Assembly (NCBI GenBank): GCA_950022295.1 | Contig: OX465600.1 | Span: forward strand, 206,055,782 to 206,119,781 | Length of the DNA: 64,000 nt | DNA from: Bromus sterilis | Lineage: Eukaryota; Streptophyta; Magnoliopsida; Poales; Poaceae | Direction of reading: 5' to 3' | Part shown: in pieces, positions 44,220-54,153 of the stretch | Numbering within the stretch: the stretch's first letter is position 1 | How the letters are laid out: every line of letters starts with the position of its first letter | Made by a program: the position numbers and the translations under genes | Notes under the pieces: model-generated | Seen by the model: only the letters and a program-made list of their open reading frames with translations | The model's database searches: none | Told to the model about the DNA's origin: nothing

Positions 44220-44934
44220 TTCACGGCCCACCTTGCGACTCTCTGACCAGTCTTCGCCGACCTACGCTCCGGCATCGACCTGATCTTCGGAGCATATCAG
44301 ATCTACATCAACCACTGGGCGCCCTCCGCCTCACGGACGACGCCCGAACACCCGCGACGACATCTACAACAGCAATCGACGCAGCCGCCACCCGTGCGGC
44401 TGCCCTTCAAGCCAGTCGCGACTGCTCACCCAAACCAAGGCTCCACATCGCCCGCGATCACTCGGCTGGACCCTCGGCCAGGAAAAACAGCGTCACACGC
44501 ACGAGCAACAAGGCAACCAGGGCACCATCCCAGGTGTTTATGGAAGAAGTCCATGCACCGCCAACAAACGGCGAGGGCCAGGACGACGACTCGAACACTC
44601 GCCAAGCCAACGGCAACACAAAAGGACCCGGAACCACCAACAAGATCGTCGTGAAGCTGGGAGAAGTGGGAAGCATACCAACGAAAGTACCACAAGGACA
44701 AGAACAGAGCAACCGCAAGAGCGACAAGCTGTCAAGCAGTAAGCAACAAACCCCGAGTGCAGCGGTGGACGACCCACCCAAAGAGCGAATCTACATGTCC
44801 AAAGAATCAATGGCCAAGGTAAAATATGCAGTCGAACATGGGAAGTTACTACCGGCAAGCGCAACAAGGGACGAGCTCAGGGCATACAACAAATTGGCAA
44901 GCGAGCTAACCCGGCAAGCGAGACAACAGCGCCT
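44220..44934 (+). pseudogene. gag: Gag N-terminal part of G, cut by element D
   Basis: Open frame of at least 230 codons that enters from the leader and is interrupted by the D insertion. I see an N-terminal stretch with LHQPLGALRLTDDA, a long charged and Gln/Asn-rich linker, and a conserved-looking block from about 44790 (MSKESMAKVKYAVEHGKLL, then RDELRAYNKLASELTRQAR) that may be helical. The block is not present in B1 or C, so G had a fuller gag. The Retrotrans_gag core and zinc knuckle, if present, lie beyond the window. The exact start is not resolved. Confidence 0.6.
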
Positions 44935-45380
44935 TGACGGGGATGTACCCCGGCAAATCCCATGGTCAGGGACCCTGGGTTAGTCATGAGAGGCACAGGT
45001 TGGATGATAAGCTCGTCGGCTAACAGGAGGATACTTTCCTGCTCGATATTATTGATTGGAGATGGCAATTACAAGGGAGCCGAGGCTAGTGCGCAAAGGG
45101 CTAGGTTACAGATTGTGTCTTGCTTGATGTCGACGTCTCCCCTCCTAGCCCTTATATACTAGGCTAGGTCTCGGGGAGCCCGTCCTGATTACAGATGAGG
45201 TTTCCTAACCATGATCTTGTTCCGTACGGCAAGTTTGCACCTTTCTTATGACTCGCGGACTCCTACGACGGTGCCACTAGTGGACCAAGGTTGGGCCCAG
45301 GCGACATCTTTGTGGGCCTTCTTTCTTCTGGTACACCGGGTAGGCTCATCCATAGGAGTCATGGGGTCACCCTCTCGTCA
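44935..45380 (-). repeat. 3' LTR of element D (446 bp)
   Basis: Minus strand TGACGAGAGGGTGACCCC...CCCCGTCA. It faces the LTR of G as an inverted repeat. Confidence 0.93.
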
Positions 45381-45398
45381 GTATCCTCCGAGTGCCTG
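45381..45398 (-). other. Polypurine tract of element D
   Basis: Minus strand CAGGCACTCGGAGGATAC, directly before the LTR, with one G to A change relative to C. Confidence 0.8.
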
Positions 45399-46025
45399 GG
45401 GGACTCGAAGAGGCGCGCAGGGACTCGAATCCACTCTAGCGTCGTTTTGATGTATGCACGGTTCAACCGCGGGTCGCTGGCAGTTTGGGGCCATGACAAA
45501 ACCTGTTTCGAGGGATTCTAAGCTGAAAGGGCCCAAGGTGTCAACTGATCGAGCCTTGGTGAATTGCACTAGTGGAAAAAACCGCAGTAGCCCAATCAAA
45601 CCCATGTCCCTCGACATGAGCTTGGAACACTGGTGTCTAGCAAAAGTCATGCTGTTGCAGGTCTTACAATGATCAATTGCCGCCAGTAAAGTTCGTAGCC
45701 TAGGCACGTCCACCCGGCTTTTTCTATCATGCATGCGCATGGAAAAGGTTGGGAGTGAAATCGCTCTTCGGCAAGTCCCAGCCCGGCCGATCTTCGCAGC
45801 GGGGTCATACCTACACGCTAAGCTTGCGTGGCATCTGGGCACAGTGTCGTGTTCCAGGAACGTGTATTTTTATTGAGGCGCGGAGCCTAGTAGATAATGC
45901 ACCCACTTGGAATAAACAATCAAGTGGGTGGTTTTAGCGGTCACTCGTGGAGCTTCTCCGAGTGCTCGGGTGTAGAGGGATATTTGCTCGGGAGATCGTC
46001 GAGTGCTTGAGTATATAGAGTTTTG
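45399..46025. other. Non-coding block next to the PPT of D
   Basis: Conserved with C and B1; no gene seen. Small frames here are not shared between the copies. Confidence 0.65.
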
Positions 46026-46306
46026 CGAGTAATCACTCGAATGTCGCTTTTGCTCTCAGGGTGAGGGAGCACCCCATACTCCAGGACCGCTCGATCTGGC
46101 GAGTGCAGGTCTACTCATCTTGCGTCATGGTGAGGGAGCACCCAAAACTCTCATGGGTGCGAGTGATCACTCGAGCACGTTTTTACTTCTGGGTGAGGGA
46201 GCACCCGACACTCTCATGGGTGCGAGTAATCACTCGAGCACATTTTTACTTCTGGGTGAGGGAGCACCCGAAAACTCTCATGGATGGATACGCTCCCGAT
46301 GGGAGT
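46026..46306. repeat. Inverted-repeat array upstream of the antisense gene in D
   Basis: Units of about 62-65 bases with GGTGAGGGAGCACCC at about 46058, 46130, 46193 and 46256. Palindromes CGAGT-N4-ACTCG lie at 46026-46039 (AATC), 46160-46173 (GATC, perfect 14-mer) and 46223-46236 (AATC). The CTCCCGATGGGAG hairpin at 46293-46305 closes the array, 375 bases before the TATA box. Confidence 0.85.
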
Positions 46307-46679
46307 TAGATATATTTGAAAAAATGTATTTAAACGATGCAAAAACGGTGCTTGCAAGCTGCCTCTTCTGCTGACTGCCTCTTTAATTTACCTCTTCTTT
46401 GGTGAAGAAAACTATCTCCTTGCTGGAGGACCGTCAAAAGATGCTCTGGCTGCTAACCGTCATGTCTGCATGACCAGTCATAATGATGGCTTTTGGTGGT
46501 GTGCTGCAGCCTCCTGTTGAGTTATCGATGCGCGCATTGAAACCACGCGAGATTTGACGCGTCCAGCGCACTGTGCCGCCCGTGTGAAGGCATCTTTGCC
46601 TCAGAATTCGACTCGCCCGGCGTGTTTGGTCTTTGATTTAATGACTCCCGTCGTCTGAGCTTCTATGTGGGGTTTGTGC

Positions 46680-46689
46680 TATAAATAGG
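46680..46689 (+). promoter_or_regulatory. TATA box of the antisense unit in D
   Basis: TATAAATAGG 79 bases upstream of the ATG at 46759, with a pyrimidine-rich leader (CTTCTCTTTCTCTTCCTCTT). Confidence 0.75.
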
Positions 46690-46758
46690 CCCCTCTTTTT
46701 CTTCTAGCTGCGGTATTCGTCCTCTGCTCATCTTGCTTCTCTTTCTCTTCCTCTTCTC

Positions 46759-47402
46759 ATGGCACCCAAGCGTGGAGCTGGTATGACTGGTCGTGGTCGT
46801 GCTCGCCGCGGCCGTGGTGGTCGTACTCCGCGCTCTTCTCACGGTGGTCTTCATGGTGCAGCGTTAGTGCCTTCCTCCTCTTCCTCGGAGGAGGGTGTTT
46901 GGTGTTATGACTTTCTCCTGCACGTCCGTGGCCGGGGCGCTGCTCGTATTCTTCTTCCTTCTGCATTTGCTGCCATTGTTTCTGTGCGTGGCCTTGATGG
47001 CTTGCTGCTTCGTCTTCAGGGGTGCGCTCGATCTCCTTCTTATGTTAAGTTGGAGATCGATAGTTCCCGCTTGATTTTTCTTGGCTTTGGCTGGAAATCC
47101 TTTGCTCGTCGGTTGAACCTGCGTGATGGTGACACTTTTGTTGCCGTTTTGATGGTAAAGACACTCTTGTCATCCGCGCTTTTGACCCGAGCGGCAAACG
47201 CATGGATCCGTACTGGCCGGAGACAGGCAGTGATGGTTCTGACATGTCGAGGAGTCCTTCTCCTGCGTCTTCAACTGCTTCCTCCTCCGGTGACTCTTCG
47301 GGTGCTGATGCGGAGCCGTCTTCAATTGCTTCCCCCTCCGGTTCTGAAGGGGATCTCAACGTCAAATCACCAGTCAAGCGGGCGCGCCAGGCGACCTTGT
47401 AG
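46759..47402 (+). pseudogene. Antisense B3-like DNA-binding ORF of D
   Basis: ATG at 46759. Residues 1-30 are basic (MAPKRGAGM, RGRARRGRGGRTPRSS), 39-45 Ser/Glu-rich. The B3-like domain spans about 48-148: YDFLLHV, LLPSAFAAIV (65-74), LLLRLQG, YVKLEIDSS, FLGFGWKSFARRLNLRDGD (107-125). A one-base deletion close to 47130, right after the GD turn, shifts the rest (RFDGKDTLVIRAFDPSG, MDPYW, Ser-rich tail, VKSPVKRARQATL) into another frame ending at 47400-47402; the shifted frame otherwise runs on to 47532. Length and layout equal the C and B1 copies. It is transcribed against gag-pol, from its own TATA box. B3 proteins bind DNA in the nucleus, so an element-encoded regulator is the likely role. 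Confidence 0.75.
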
Positions 47403-48267
47403 AACTGGAGGTGGCAGCGTCATCTTCACCGGCAGCTCGAGTGGAGCTGGAGAAGAAGCTGGTGGAGCATCATCTTCAATTGTTCTGCAAATAAGTCGAG
47501 CTTCATCTTTTGTTATGTCATTGACATCATGAGCCTGCTGTTGCGACTCCTCCTTTGTCTGTGATGATGCTCGCTGTCTTGGTGCCAATCATCCCAGCAT
47601 GGGCACTCATGTAGAAGTCATAATTCCTTGGGTGACTGATGTTGTAGACTTATTTGTGCCTTTTGTAACTAGGTTAGTTCTCCATGTAATGAGGATTGCC
47701 CTCGAGCCATCAGAGCTGCCTTCTATCCAATGTACTTTCGAATCTTTTGTACTAAGAATGATCTTCGGGCCCTTGTAATGTGAACTATGCTTGAGTCTTT
47801 GTAATGGAATTTGTCTTTGAGTCCTTTGCAAACGAGAGTTGTCTTCGAGTCCTTGGTGATCGAAAGTTGTCTTCAAGTCCATTAGAACTTCGCTTTGTGG
47901 GTTCTATCGGGTGCGCGACAGCGCTCCCGATGGGAGTAACCCCCGAGGCTACGTTTGAGTCGAAGAGTCGAACGTAGGCTGAGATCTGTTTCCTTTGTCA
48001 TTCTTCCATTATTTCCTGTCTTTTATCGGGTGCGCGACAGTGCTCCCGATGGGAGTAGCCCCCGAGTATTTAGGTGATCGTTGGCGATTGGGTGAAGACT
48101 TAAATATTTTTCTGCGTCCTGCGCTCCGTCCGTATTTCTTCGGAGTATAGGGTGTTCCATCTAATGGTAGCCGTGTCTTTCCCTTTGATTACGGACAGAG
48201 TTCAACGGGTGGCGCTTGTCGATGGGTTTTTGCTTGGTCCCTTTTGAGCTTTGGACTGCATGAGCTA
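47403..48267. other. Short repeats and hairpins downstream of the antisense ORF in D
   Basis: Several imperfect units of about 30-35 bases (cttgagtcctttgtaatgg type) at 47690-47890. The conserved block TCGGGTGCGCGACAGCGCTC followed by CCGATGGGAG occurs twice, with hairpins at 47924-47936 and 48043-48055. It may hold the 3' end of the antisense transcript. No gene seen. Confidence 0.7.
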
Positions 48268-48680
48268 CGACGATGTCTCTCGGGAGGAGATTTTGCAACC
48301 GAGCCCCCGAGTGCTTTTGAGAAAGATCGCGATTGCGACGATAGCGTCTCTCAGGGGGAGTTTTTGTGCTCGAGCCCCCGAGTGCTTTGGTGAGAGGTCG
48401 CGATTGCGACGATAGCGTCTCTCGGGGGGAGTCTTTGTGCTCGAGCCCCCGAGTGCTTTGGTGAGAGGTCGCGATTGTGACGATAGCGTCTCTCGGGGGG
48501 AGCCTTTGTTCTCGAGCCCCCGAGTGCTTTTGTGAGAGGTCGCGATTGCGACGATAGCGTCTCTCGGGGGGGTCTTTGTGCTCGAGCCCCCGAGTGCTTT
48601 TGTGAGAGGTCGCGGTTGTGACGATAGCGTCTCTCAGGGGGAGTCTTTGTGCTCGAGCCCCCGAGTGCTTTGTTGTGGTA
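48268..48680 (-). repeat. Tandem array of about 71-bp units in D
   Basis: Six units, marked by GAGCCCCCGAGTGCTTT at 48301, 48372, 48443, 48514, 48584 and 48655 (period 70-71). Same position after pol and same PPT-like core as in B1 and C. Confidence 0.9.
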
Positions 48681-48751
48681 GGATTTGGGCAACATCATTT
48701 TATTGCATCGAAGGTTTACATGAGCTGCCAGATGAGCATAACTGGTGGAGA

Positions 48752-50093
48752 CTATGGGTAGAACAGGCGTAGGTTCGCTACGTTCCATGGATTTCCCACG
48801 TCCTCGTCAGTCTTCGAGTTCTTCAGTCTATAGGCGCCTCCTCCTATGACTTCTGCGATTATGAAAGGTCCTTCCCATTGGGGGCGAGCTTGTGAACTTT
48901 CTCTTGTATGAGTCGTAGGACAAGGTCGCCTTTATTGAAGGTTCTGGTGCGCAGGCGACTGATTTGGTAAGTGCGCAGTCTGTCCTGGTATCCCTCTGAC
49001 TTTGCTAGGACTGTGTCCCTTCCTTCGTCTGTTGTGTCTTTGTCATCTTGCAGTGCTTCTTCTGCTTCCTCTTCTTCGTACCCTGAGATCCGTGGTGCCC
49101 CAAATTTGAGGTCATGTGGTAGCACCGCCTCCGACCCGTACACCATAAAGAAAGGTGTGTACTGGGTTGCAGTATTCGGGTGGTGCATAGGCTCCATAGT
49201 ACGGCAGGGAGCTCTTCTACCCAGTTGCCCGCAGCCTACTCGAGTGGTGCGAGGAGCCGCTTTTTGAGTCCTCCGCATACTAGGCCCTTTGATTTTTCCA
49301 CCTGGCCATTGGATTGTGGGTGTGCGACTGATGCGAAGTTGATTTTGATGCCCAGTTCTTCACAGAATTTCTGGAATTCTGCTGCTGTGAAGTTTGTGCC
49401 ATTGTCCATGATGGTGTTGTGCGGCACCCCGAACCTGAAGATGATTGATTTGATAAATTCACTGCTGTGAGGGCTGTGGAGCTGGTGATGGGCACTGCTT
49501 CGATCCATTTGGTGAACTTGTCGACTGCTACTAGCATGTGAGTTCTTCCTCCCTTTGATGATTTCTTCAGTGGGCCCACCATGTCAAGTCCCCAGGTGGC
49601 GAAGGGCCATGATAGTGGTATGGTCTTGAGTTCTGAGGCTGGGGCGTGCGGCTTGCTGGCGAATTTGTGGCAGGCCATGCAGCGCCGCATGATATCCTCT
49701 GCGTTCCTCATGGCTGTTGGCCAGTAAAGTCCTGTTCTAAAGGCTTTTGCCACGAGTGCTCGACTGCGGACATAGTGCCCGCAGATGCCTTCGTGGATCT
49801 CCAGTAGTAGGGTCTTGCCGTCTTCCTCATCTATGCATTTGTGTAGGACCTGAGAAACGGCGCGCTTGTAGAGCTGTCTGTTGATTACTGTGAATGTTTT
49901 GGAGTGCCGACTAATGTGTTTGGCTTCTGCGACGTCCTGCGGTAGGATGCCGTCGATTAGGAACCTATGGAGTGGCTCTCTCCAAGATTGGTCCTCTGGT
50001 GCGGGTGGTTGTGGCTCCTCGTCTGCGTTGTGGGCTTCTTCCTTAACTACTGGGTCTGCGGCTGCTACTTGTCCGGGTTCTAAGTGCATCAAG
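48752..50093 (-). pseudogene. pol: Integrase of element D
   Basis: Runs from the F insertion point to the TAG at 48752-48754 after NPWNVANLRLFYP. The zinc region EIHEGICGHYVRSR...CMACHKF keeps its His and Cys ligands; catalytic Asp in GLDMVGPL, Asp in DNGTNFTAAEF and Glu in GQVEK are readable. A frameshift near 49470, between the first and second Asp, and another near 49275 split the domain. The C-terminal part (TFNKGDLVLRLIQEK) follows, also with a small indel near 48880. It shows which residues B1 has lost, for example Gln in place of the TAG at 36237. Confidence 0.87.
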
Positions 50094-50495
50094 TGCCCAC
50101 CCCTTGAGGTTTTGGAGTTTGATGACAAAACGGTTAAGGGACTGATGTGTTTGTGAGTATACACAGGAGAACAGTCCCTGATGAGGTGTTTAACCACCAA
50201 TGTTGACCCCCCAAAATGTTGAGGAACATTGGAGAAATCGGTGTGTTTCCAGAAGAATGAAGTTGCGCGAAATCCTGAGGAATCAGGATCCTGAAGCGTT
50301 CGGTTGAAGCTGAAGCTGAGGACGATCCTGAGGACGTTCGCGCTGAAGACGAAGTTGAAGCGTAGTCTTCGCTAATACTTTTTATACTTCTTGAGTCATA
50401 GGAAAACACCGCACTGTTGGAGGGGTTGAAGAAAACAAGTTCCGAAGTTCTGAGGAAGTGCTCAATTAGGAATCCTGAAGAAAAACCCTGAGGAA

Positions 50496-50714
50496 ATCTC
50501 CTGCAGTAGAAGTTCAGTTCCTCGGGTGTCTGAGACCTTGTTCTTCAGGACACTGAGGAATCTGTCTTCGGTTGAGGAGTCTGGAGACTGCGAGTGCAGT
50601 TCTCCTGAAGAGAGAGTAATCTCCTGCAGTAGAAGTTCAGTCCTCGTGTGTCTGAGACGTTGTTCTTCAGGACACTAAGGTAACTAACTTCGGTTGAGGA
50701 GTCTGGAGAGAGAA
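50496..50714 (+). repeat. 123-bp tandem duplication in the LTR of F
   Basis: CTCCTGCAGTAGAAGTTCAG begins at 50498 and again at 50621. The copies are near identical for about 95 bases and lie upstream of the TATA box, so they could duplicate promoter elements. Confidence 0.85.
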
Positions 50715-50842
50715 TACTTTGACCATGCCACGTGTTGCGTGGTGAGAGGCTAGAACTTGTCTAGCAACGGTCATTTCCGAGGGCATGAGAGTAATTGCAT
50801 GCATGGGCATTTATGTCCTTTCACCTCGGGTTGCTCCGCGGC

Positions 50843-50850
50843 TATAAATA
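50843..50850 (+). promoter_or_regulatory. TATA box of the LTR of F
   Basis: TATAAATA in GCGGCTATAAATAGCCACC, 750 bases before the LTR end. Confidence 0.75.
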
Positions 50851-51601
50851 GCCACCCCCAACCCCATTTGTGGGTTGGCTGCTCCGAGAGAAAAACTGAC
50901 ACTTGTCATTTGAGAGCAACCCACCTCTGAGGAAACTGAAGAACCTATGTGAGGAAAACCACCAGCCTGAGTAGTTGAGCATTTCTGAGGAAGTCGGTTC
51001 GAGTGATCTGAAGCTTTTTACTCTTGAAGACTGTGATCTTCCAGCCGGTGTAGAAGTCTTCAGTCTGAGGAAGTCAAGATGAAATTGTGACTTCCCTGAG
51101 TGACTGAGTCTGTGAAGGTTTCGGGAGTCTACCTTGAGACTCACCTGAGTTATTGGACGGAGTCTGAGAACTCTAGTTCAAGGAGAACAAGGTGAAGACT
51201 ATGTCTTCTGAGTTGAATCTCAGCCTCTCCAACCAGACGTAGAGTTGTCACAGCAACTTGAACTGGTCTACCAAACCAATGTCTTCCATATCTGGTGCTA
51301 TCTCTTCAACCTCTTAAGCTTCAGTATTTTCTATGTTGACTTCTTATGCTTCAGCTCTCCCTCTGCTCTTTGTCTTCATACTATGCATCTGAAGCACTTC
51401 TGCTTATCTGAATTGATTTATTTTTGTTGCGTTATGATGAGCTGCCCTAATGATTACATTCTGTGAAGTTTTATTTCTTCATGATTTTGGTTACTTCTTC
51501 AGCTTCATGATTGCTTCAGTCCTGAAGAAAACCAAAATCTGGTATTAAAATTGAAAATCTCCCATTCACCCCCCCTCTGGTCGATATATTGCACTTTCAA
51601 T

Positions 51602-51614
51602 TGGTATCAGAGCA
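51602..51614 (+). other. PBS of F, tRNA-iMet type
   Basis: TGGTATCAGAGCA, shortly after the LTR end. Confidence 0.9.
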
Positions 51615-51665
51615 AGGTACTCCCTTGTTCTGTGTGATTCGGTTTAACCACCTGGAGTTTTAGTT

Positions 51666-52490
51666 ATGTCGACCTCAGGTACAATGAGCGTTGCCTCAAA
51701 CTTCCCCATCTTCGACGGGACAGACTATCCATACTGGAAGAACAAGATGAGGATGCATCTTGAAGCCATTGACAAGGATCTGTGGGATATTGTTGATCAA
51801 GGCATTCCTGAAGCAAATCTGATGTCTTCTCCTGAAGTTTTCAAGAAGAACTGGCAGCTTGATGCAAAAGCTCGAAGCATCATTGGTGGTCATCTCAACA
51901 AGGCTCAGTTCAACCGTATCAGTGGTCTGGATACTGCAAAGAAGATATGGACAAGACTGTCTAAAGTCAATGAAGGAGTTTCTGCTCAACGAGACTCATG
52001 GGTTGATACACTCCGCAGTCTCTTCAACAGATTCAAGAGGCTGGACAATGAGCACGTGCAACAAACCTTTGACAGACTCACTGACATATCAAATGAACTT
52101 CAAGCACTGGGTGCCGCTGATATCACAGATCATGAAGTTGTAAAGAAACTACTGAGGTCACAGGATGACTCATTTGAGTTCCTATCGCTGATGATTCAAG
52201 AAAGGCCTGACTTCAAGACTCTGGATCCAGCGGACATTCTCGAGTGCCTCAATGCTCATGATATGAAGCTCTCTGAAAAACGAGATTTATACAGCTCCAC
52301 GCCTAAGGTCCGCGCGCTAAAAGCTAGAGCACGAAGAGTGTCCTCTGATGAAGAGTCTGAGGCTGATACTGATGATCCTGAAACTCTCAGCCGTGAACTC
52401 GCTCTCCTCACCAGAAAGTTCCCAAGATTCACAAAGAAGAATCGCTTCGGAAATTCCTCAAGATCGTCCTCAAGAAAAATCAAAAGATGA
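51666..52490 (+). pseudogene. gag: Gag N-terminal part of copia element F
   Basis: 274 codons from ATG at 51666. It has the copia-type gag fold (NFPIFDGTDYPYWKNKMRMHL at residues 12-32, WTRL, and an LLRSQDDSFEFL-like block), which builds the particle. A one-base indel close to 52480 shifts the frame, giving a premature stop at 52488-52490; the expected continuation with the zinc knuckle is in the next frame. The start follows the PBS by about 50 bases, as usual for Sireviruses. Confidence 0.88.
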
Positions 52491-54075
52491 TGACTCTATC
52501 GAAGCAAGAAAGAGAGTCTGCCACAAGTTCAAGAAACCTGGGCATTACATCACTGAGTGTCCTCTATGGGAAAAGGAAGCTAGACTGAAGAAGAAGATGA
52601 AGAAGAAAGGGAAAGATGACAGTTCTGATGAAAAGACTAAGAACAAATCCTCAAGATCCTCAAAGTCTGCTGGATACAGGAATAACAGTTCCCGTAAGGC
52701 TCGCGCATATCTCGGAAAAGAATTGGACTCGGAAGAATCTGGTTCCAACCCTGATGCTGAGGAAGAAGAATCTGAAGAATCTGAGGGTGTGGCCGGTCTG
52801 GCTCTTGCCATGACGCTTGTCTCAAAGTCAATCTTCAGCACTGAGGAATCTGATCTATCACATGTTGATGATGAAGCTGAAGACACAACCCCATCCTTCT
52901 GCTTCATGGCCAAGTCCTCCAAGGTATCTTCTTACTCGTCATCAGATGATCCCTCTAATGAAGAACCTGATGAAAACTATGCTAAACTTGCTAAACTTGC
53001 ATCTAAGCAACAACGTGCACTTGAAAAGATTCAGATCTCACTAAACAAGAGTGATGATATGTTGGTTGAGGAAATGACATAGACTCAAAAGTTGACTGAT
53101 GAATCAAAAATTCTTCAGTCAAAGTTTGATGACTTGTTCAATCGTCATGAGGCACTCCTTACCGATCATGAAAAGATGGCTCATGAGTTCCTCATGAGGA
53201 AACAAGAACTTGAACGCTTAAGGATGTCTCATGACGATCTGAGGAAAGAAAATGATTCACTCCTCTCCCAACAGATCATCATGCCCCAAGAAGGATTCAA
53301 TCCTCCTTGTTTAAAATGCATTGAACATGATCGTATCATCTCTGTGCCTAGTTCCTCAATGTCTTCAGACTCTGTTATTTCTATTGCTTCTGTGGTATCT
53401 AACCCCTCATCTGAAGATACCATAGACATTGCTGAAGAAAATGCTAGATTGAAGAGTCTACTGGAAACCGGCATGTTCAAGTGTCTGAAAGGACATCAGA
53501 CCCTTTGTAACATCCTCAAGAAACAGATCCTCAACAGGAACCCGAGGAAAGAAGGTGTCGCATTCACTCAGAAACTCAACCCTGATGGGTCTTACTGGAA
53601 ACCTGAACAATATCCAGAGACCACTTGGGTTCGGGAAAAGATGCCTCCTCCTGATCCCTATACTTTATCTGGTTATGATGTTGTTTCTTCTGATGTGATG
53701 ATTGAGGCTTTTTACTCAAACTATAAAATGTTTAAGAATGTTAATGGTGAGGTATTTGCCAGATACATCGGAACTAACTGCAGGAACGGTCCTCCAGTCA
53801 AGCGGATCTGGGTTCAGAAGGACCTCATCACTAACCTTCCTGTGAATGCAGATGCAAATGAGATGAGGATATCATCTGAGGACGATACCTCAAAAGGAAA
53901 TGATTATAATCATGTATCTGCTAACCATTTTGTTCACAGGGAAGCTCCTCATAAGAATGCTTATTCATTTTCTTATCCTGATGCCAGCATCTCACACCCC
54001 ATTAGGTCTCATCACCCTCATCAGTCCTCATGTGCCTCAAGACCACCCATTAAAATGTGGGTGGTTAAGAACTAA
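52484..54075 (+). pseudogene. gag: Gag C-terminal part of F: zinc knuckle and coiled coil
   Basis: Continuation in the shifted frame. The zinc knuckle reads CHKFKKPGHYITEC: the second Cys is Phe (TTC for TGC), so a ligand is missing. Lys-rich and Ser/acid-rich segments follow. A TAG at 53080-53082 interrupts, then a long helical stretch (about 53090-53280, heptad-like, FLMRKQELERLRMSHDD) and further linker to a TAA at 54073-54075. The long extension between knuckle and protease is a feature of Sirevirus Gag. Confidence 0.82.
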
Positions 54076-54153
54076 TCATCCCTGCAGGGACATGTCCTGA
54101 GGCAATTACAAATTCTGCAGATCATATGCCCAGGACAACATCACTGGAGTCAG

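Larger units (their letters stand above)
44935..50093 (-). mobile_element. Tat-clade element D, 3' half, cut by element F
   Basis: Minus-strand element with 3' LTR, PPT, inverted-repeat array, antisense ORF, hairpins, tandem array and integrase. The remainder of pol, gag and the 5' LTR lie beyond the insertion of F at 50094, outside the window. The left target copy is CGCCT at 44930-44934. Confidence 0.88.
50094..51599 (+). repeat. 5' LTR of copia element F (1506 bp)
   Basis: Starts TGCCCACCCC at the break in element D and ends GCACTTTCA before the PBS. TATAAATA lies at 50843-50850. A 123-bp internal tandem duplication is present at 50496-50714. Confidence 0.85.

Noticed and set aside
46061..46309. 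82-codon frame with repeated VREHP
   Set aside because: A by-product of the inverted-repeat array; reading frames differ in C and B1.
47403..47532. Extension of the antisense ORF in D to 47532
   Set aside because: Out-of-frame tail after the one-base deletion near 47130; the conserved tail is in the other frame ending at 47402.
49280..50200. Integrase frame of D starting at 50200
   Set aside because: The first 36 codons lie in the LTR of element F; the true D sequence begins at 50093.
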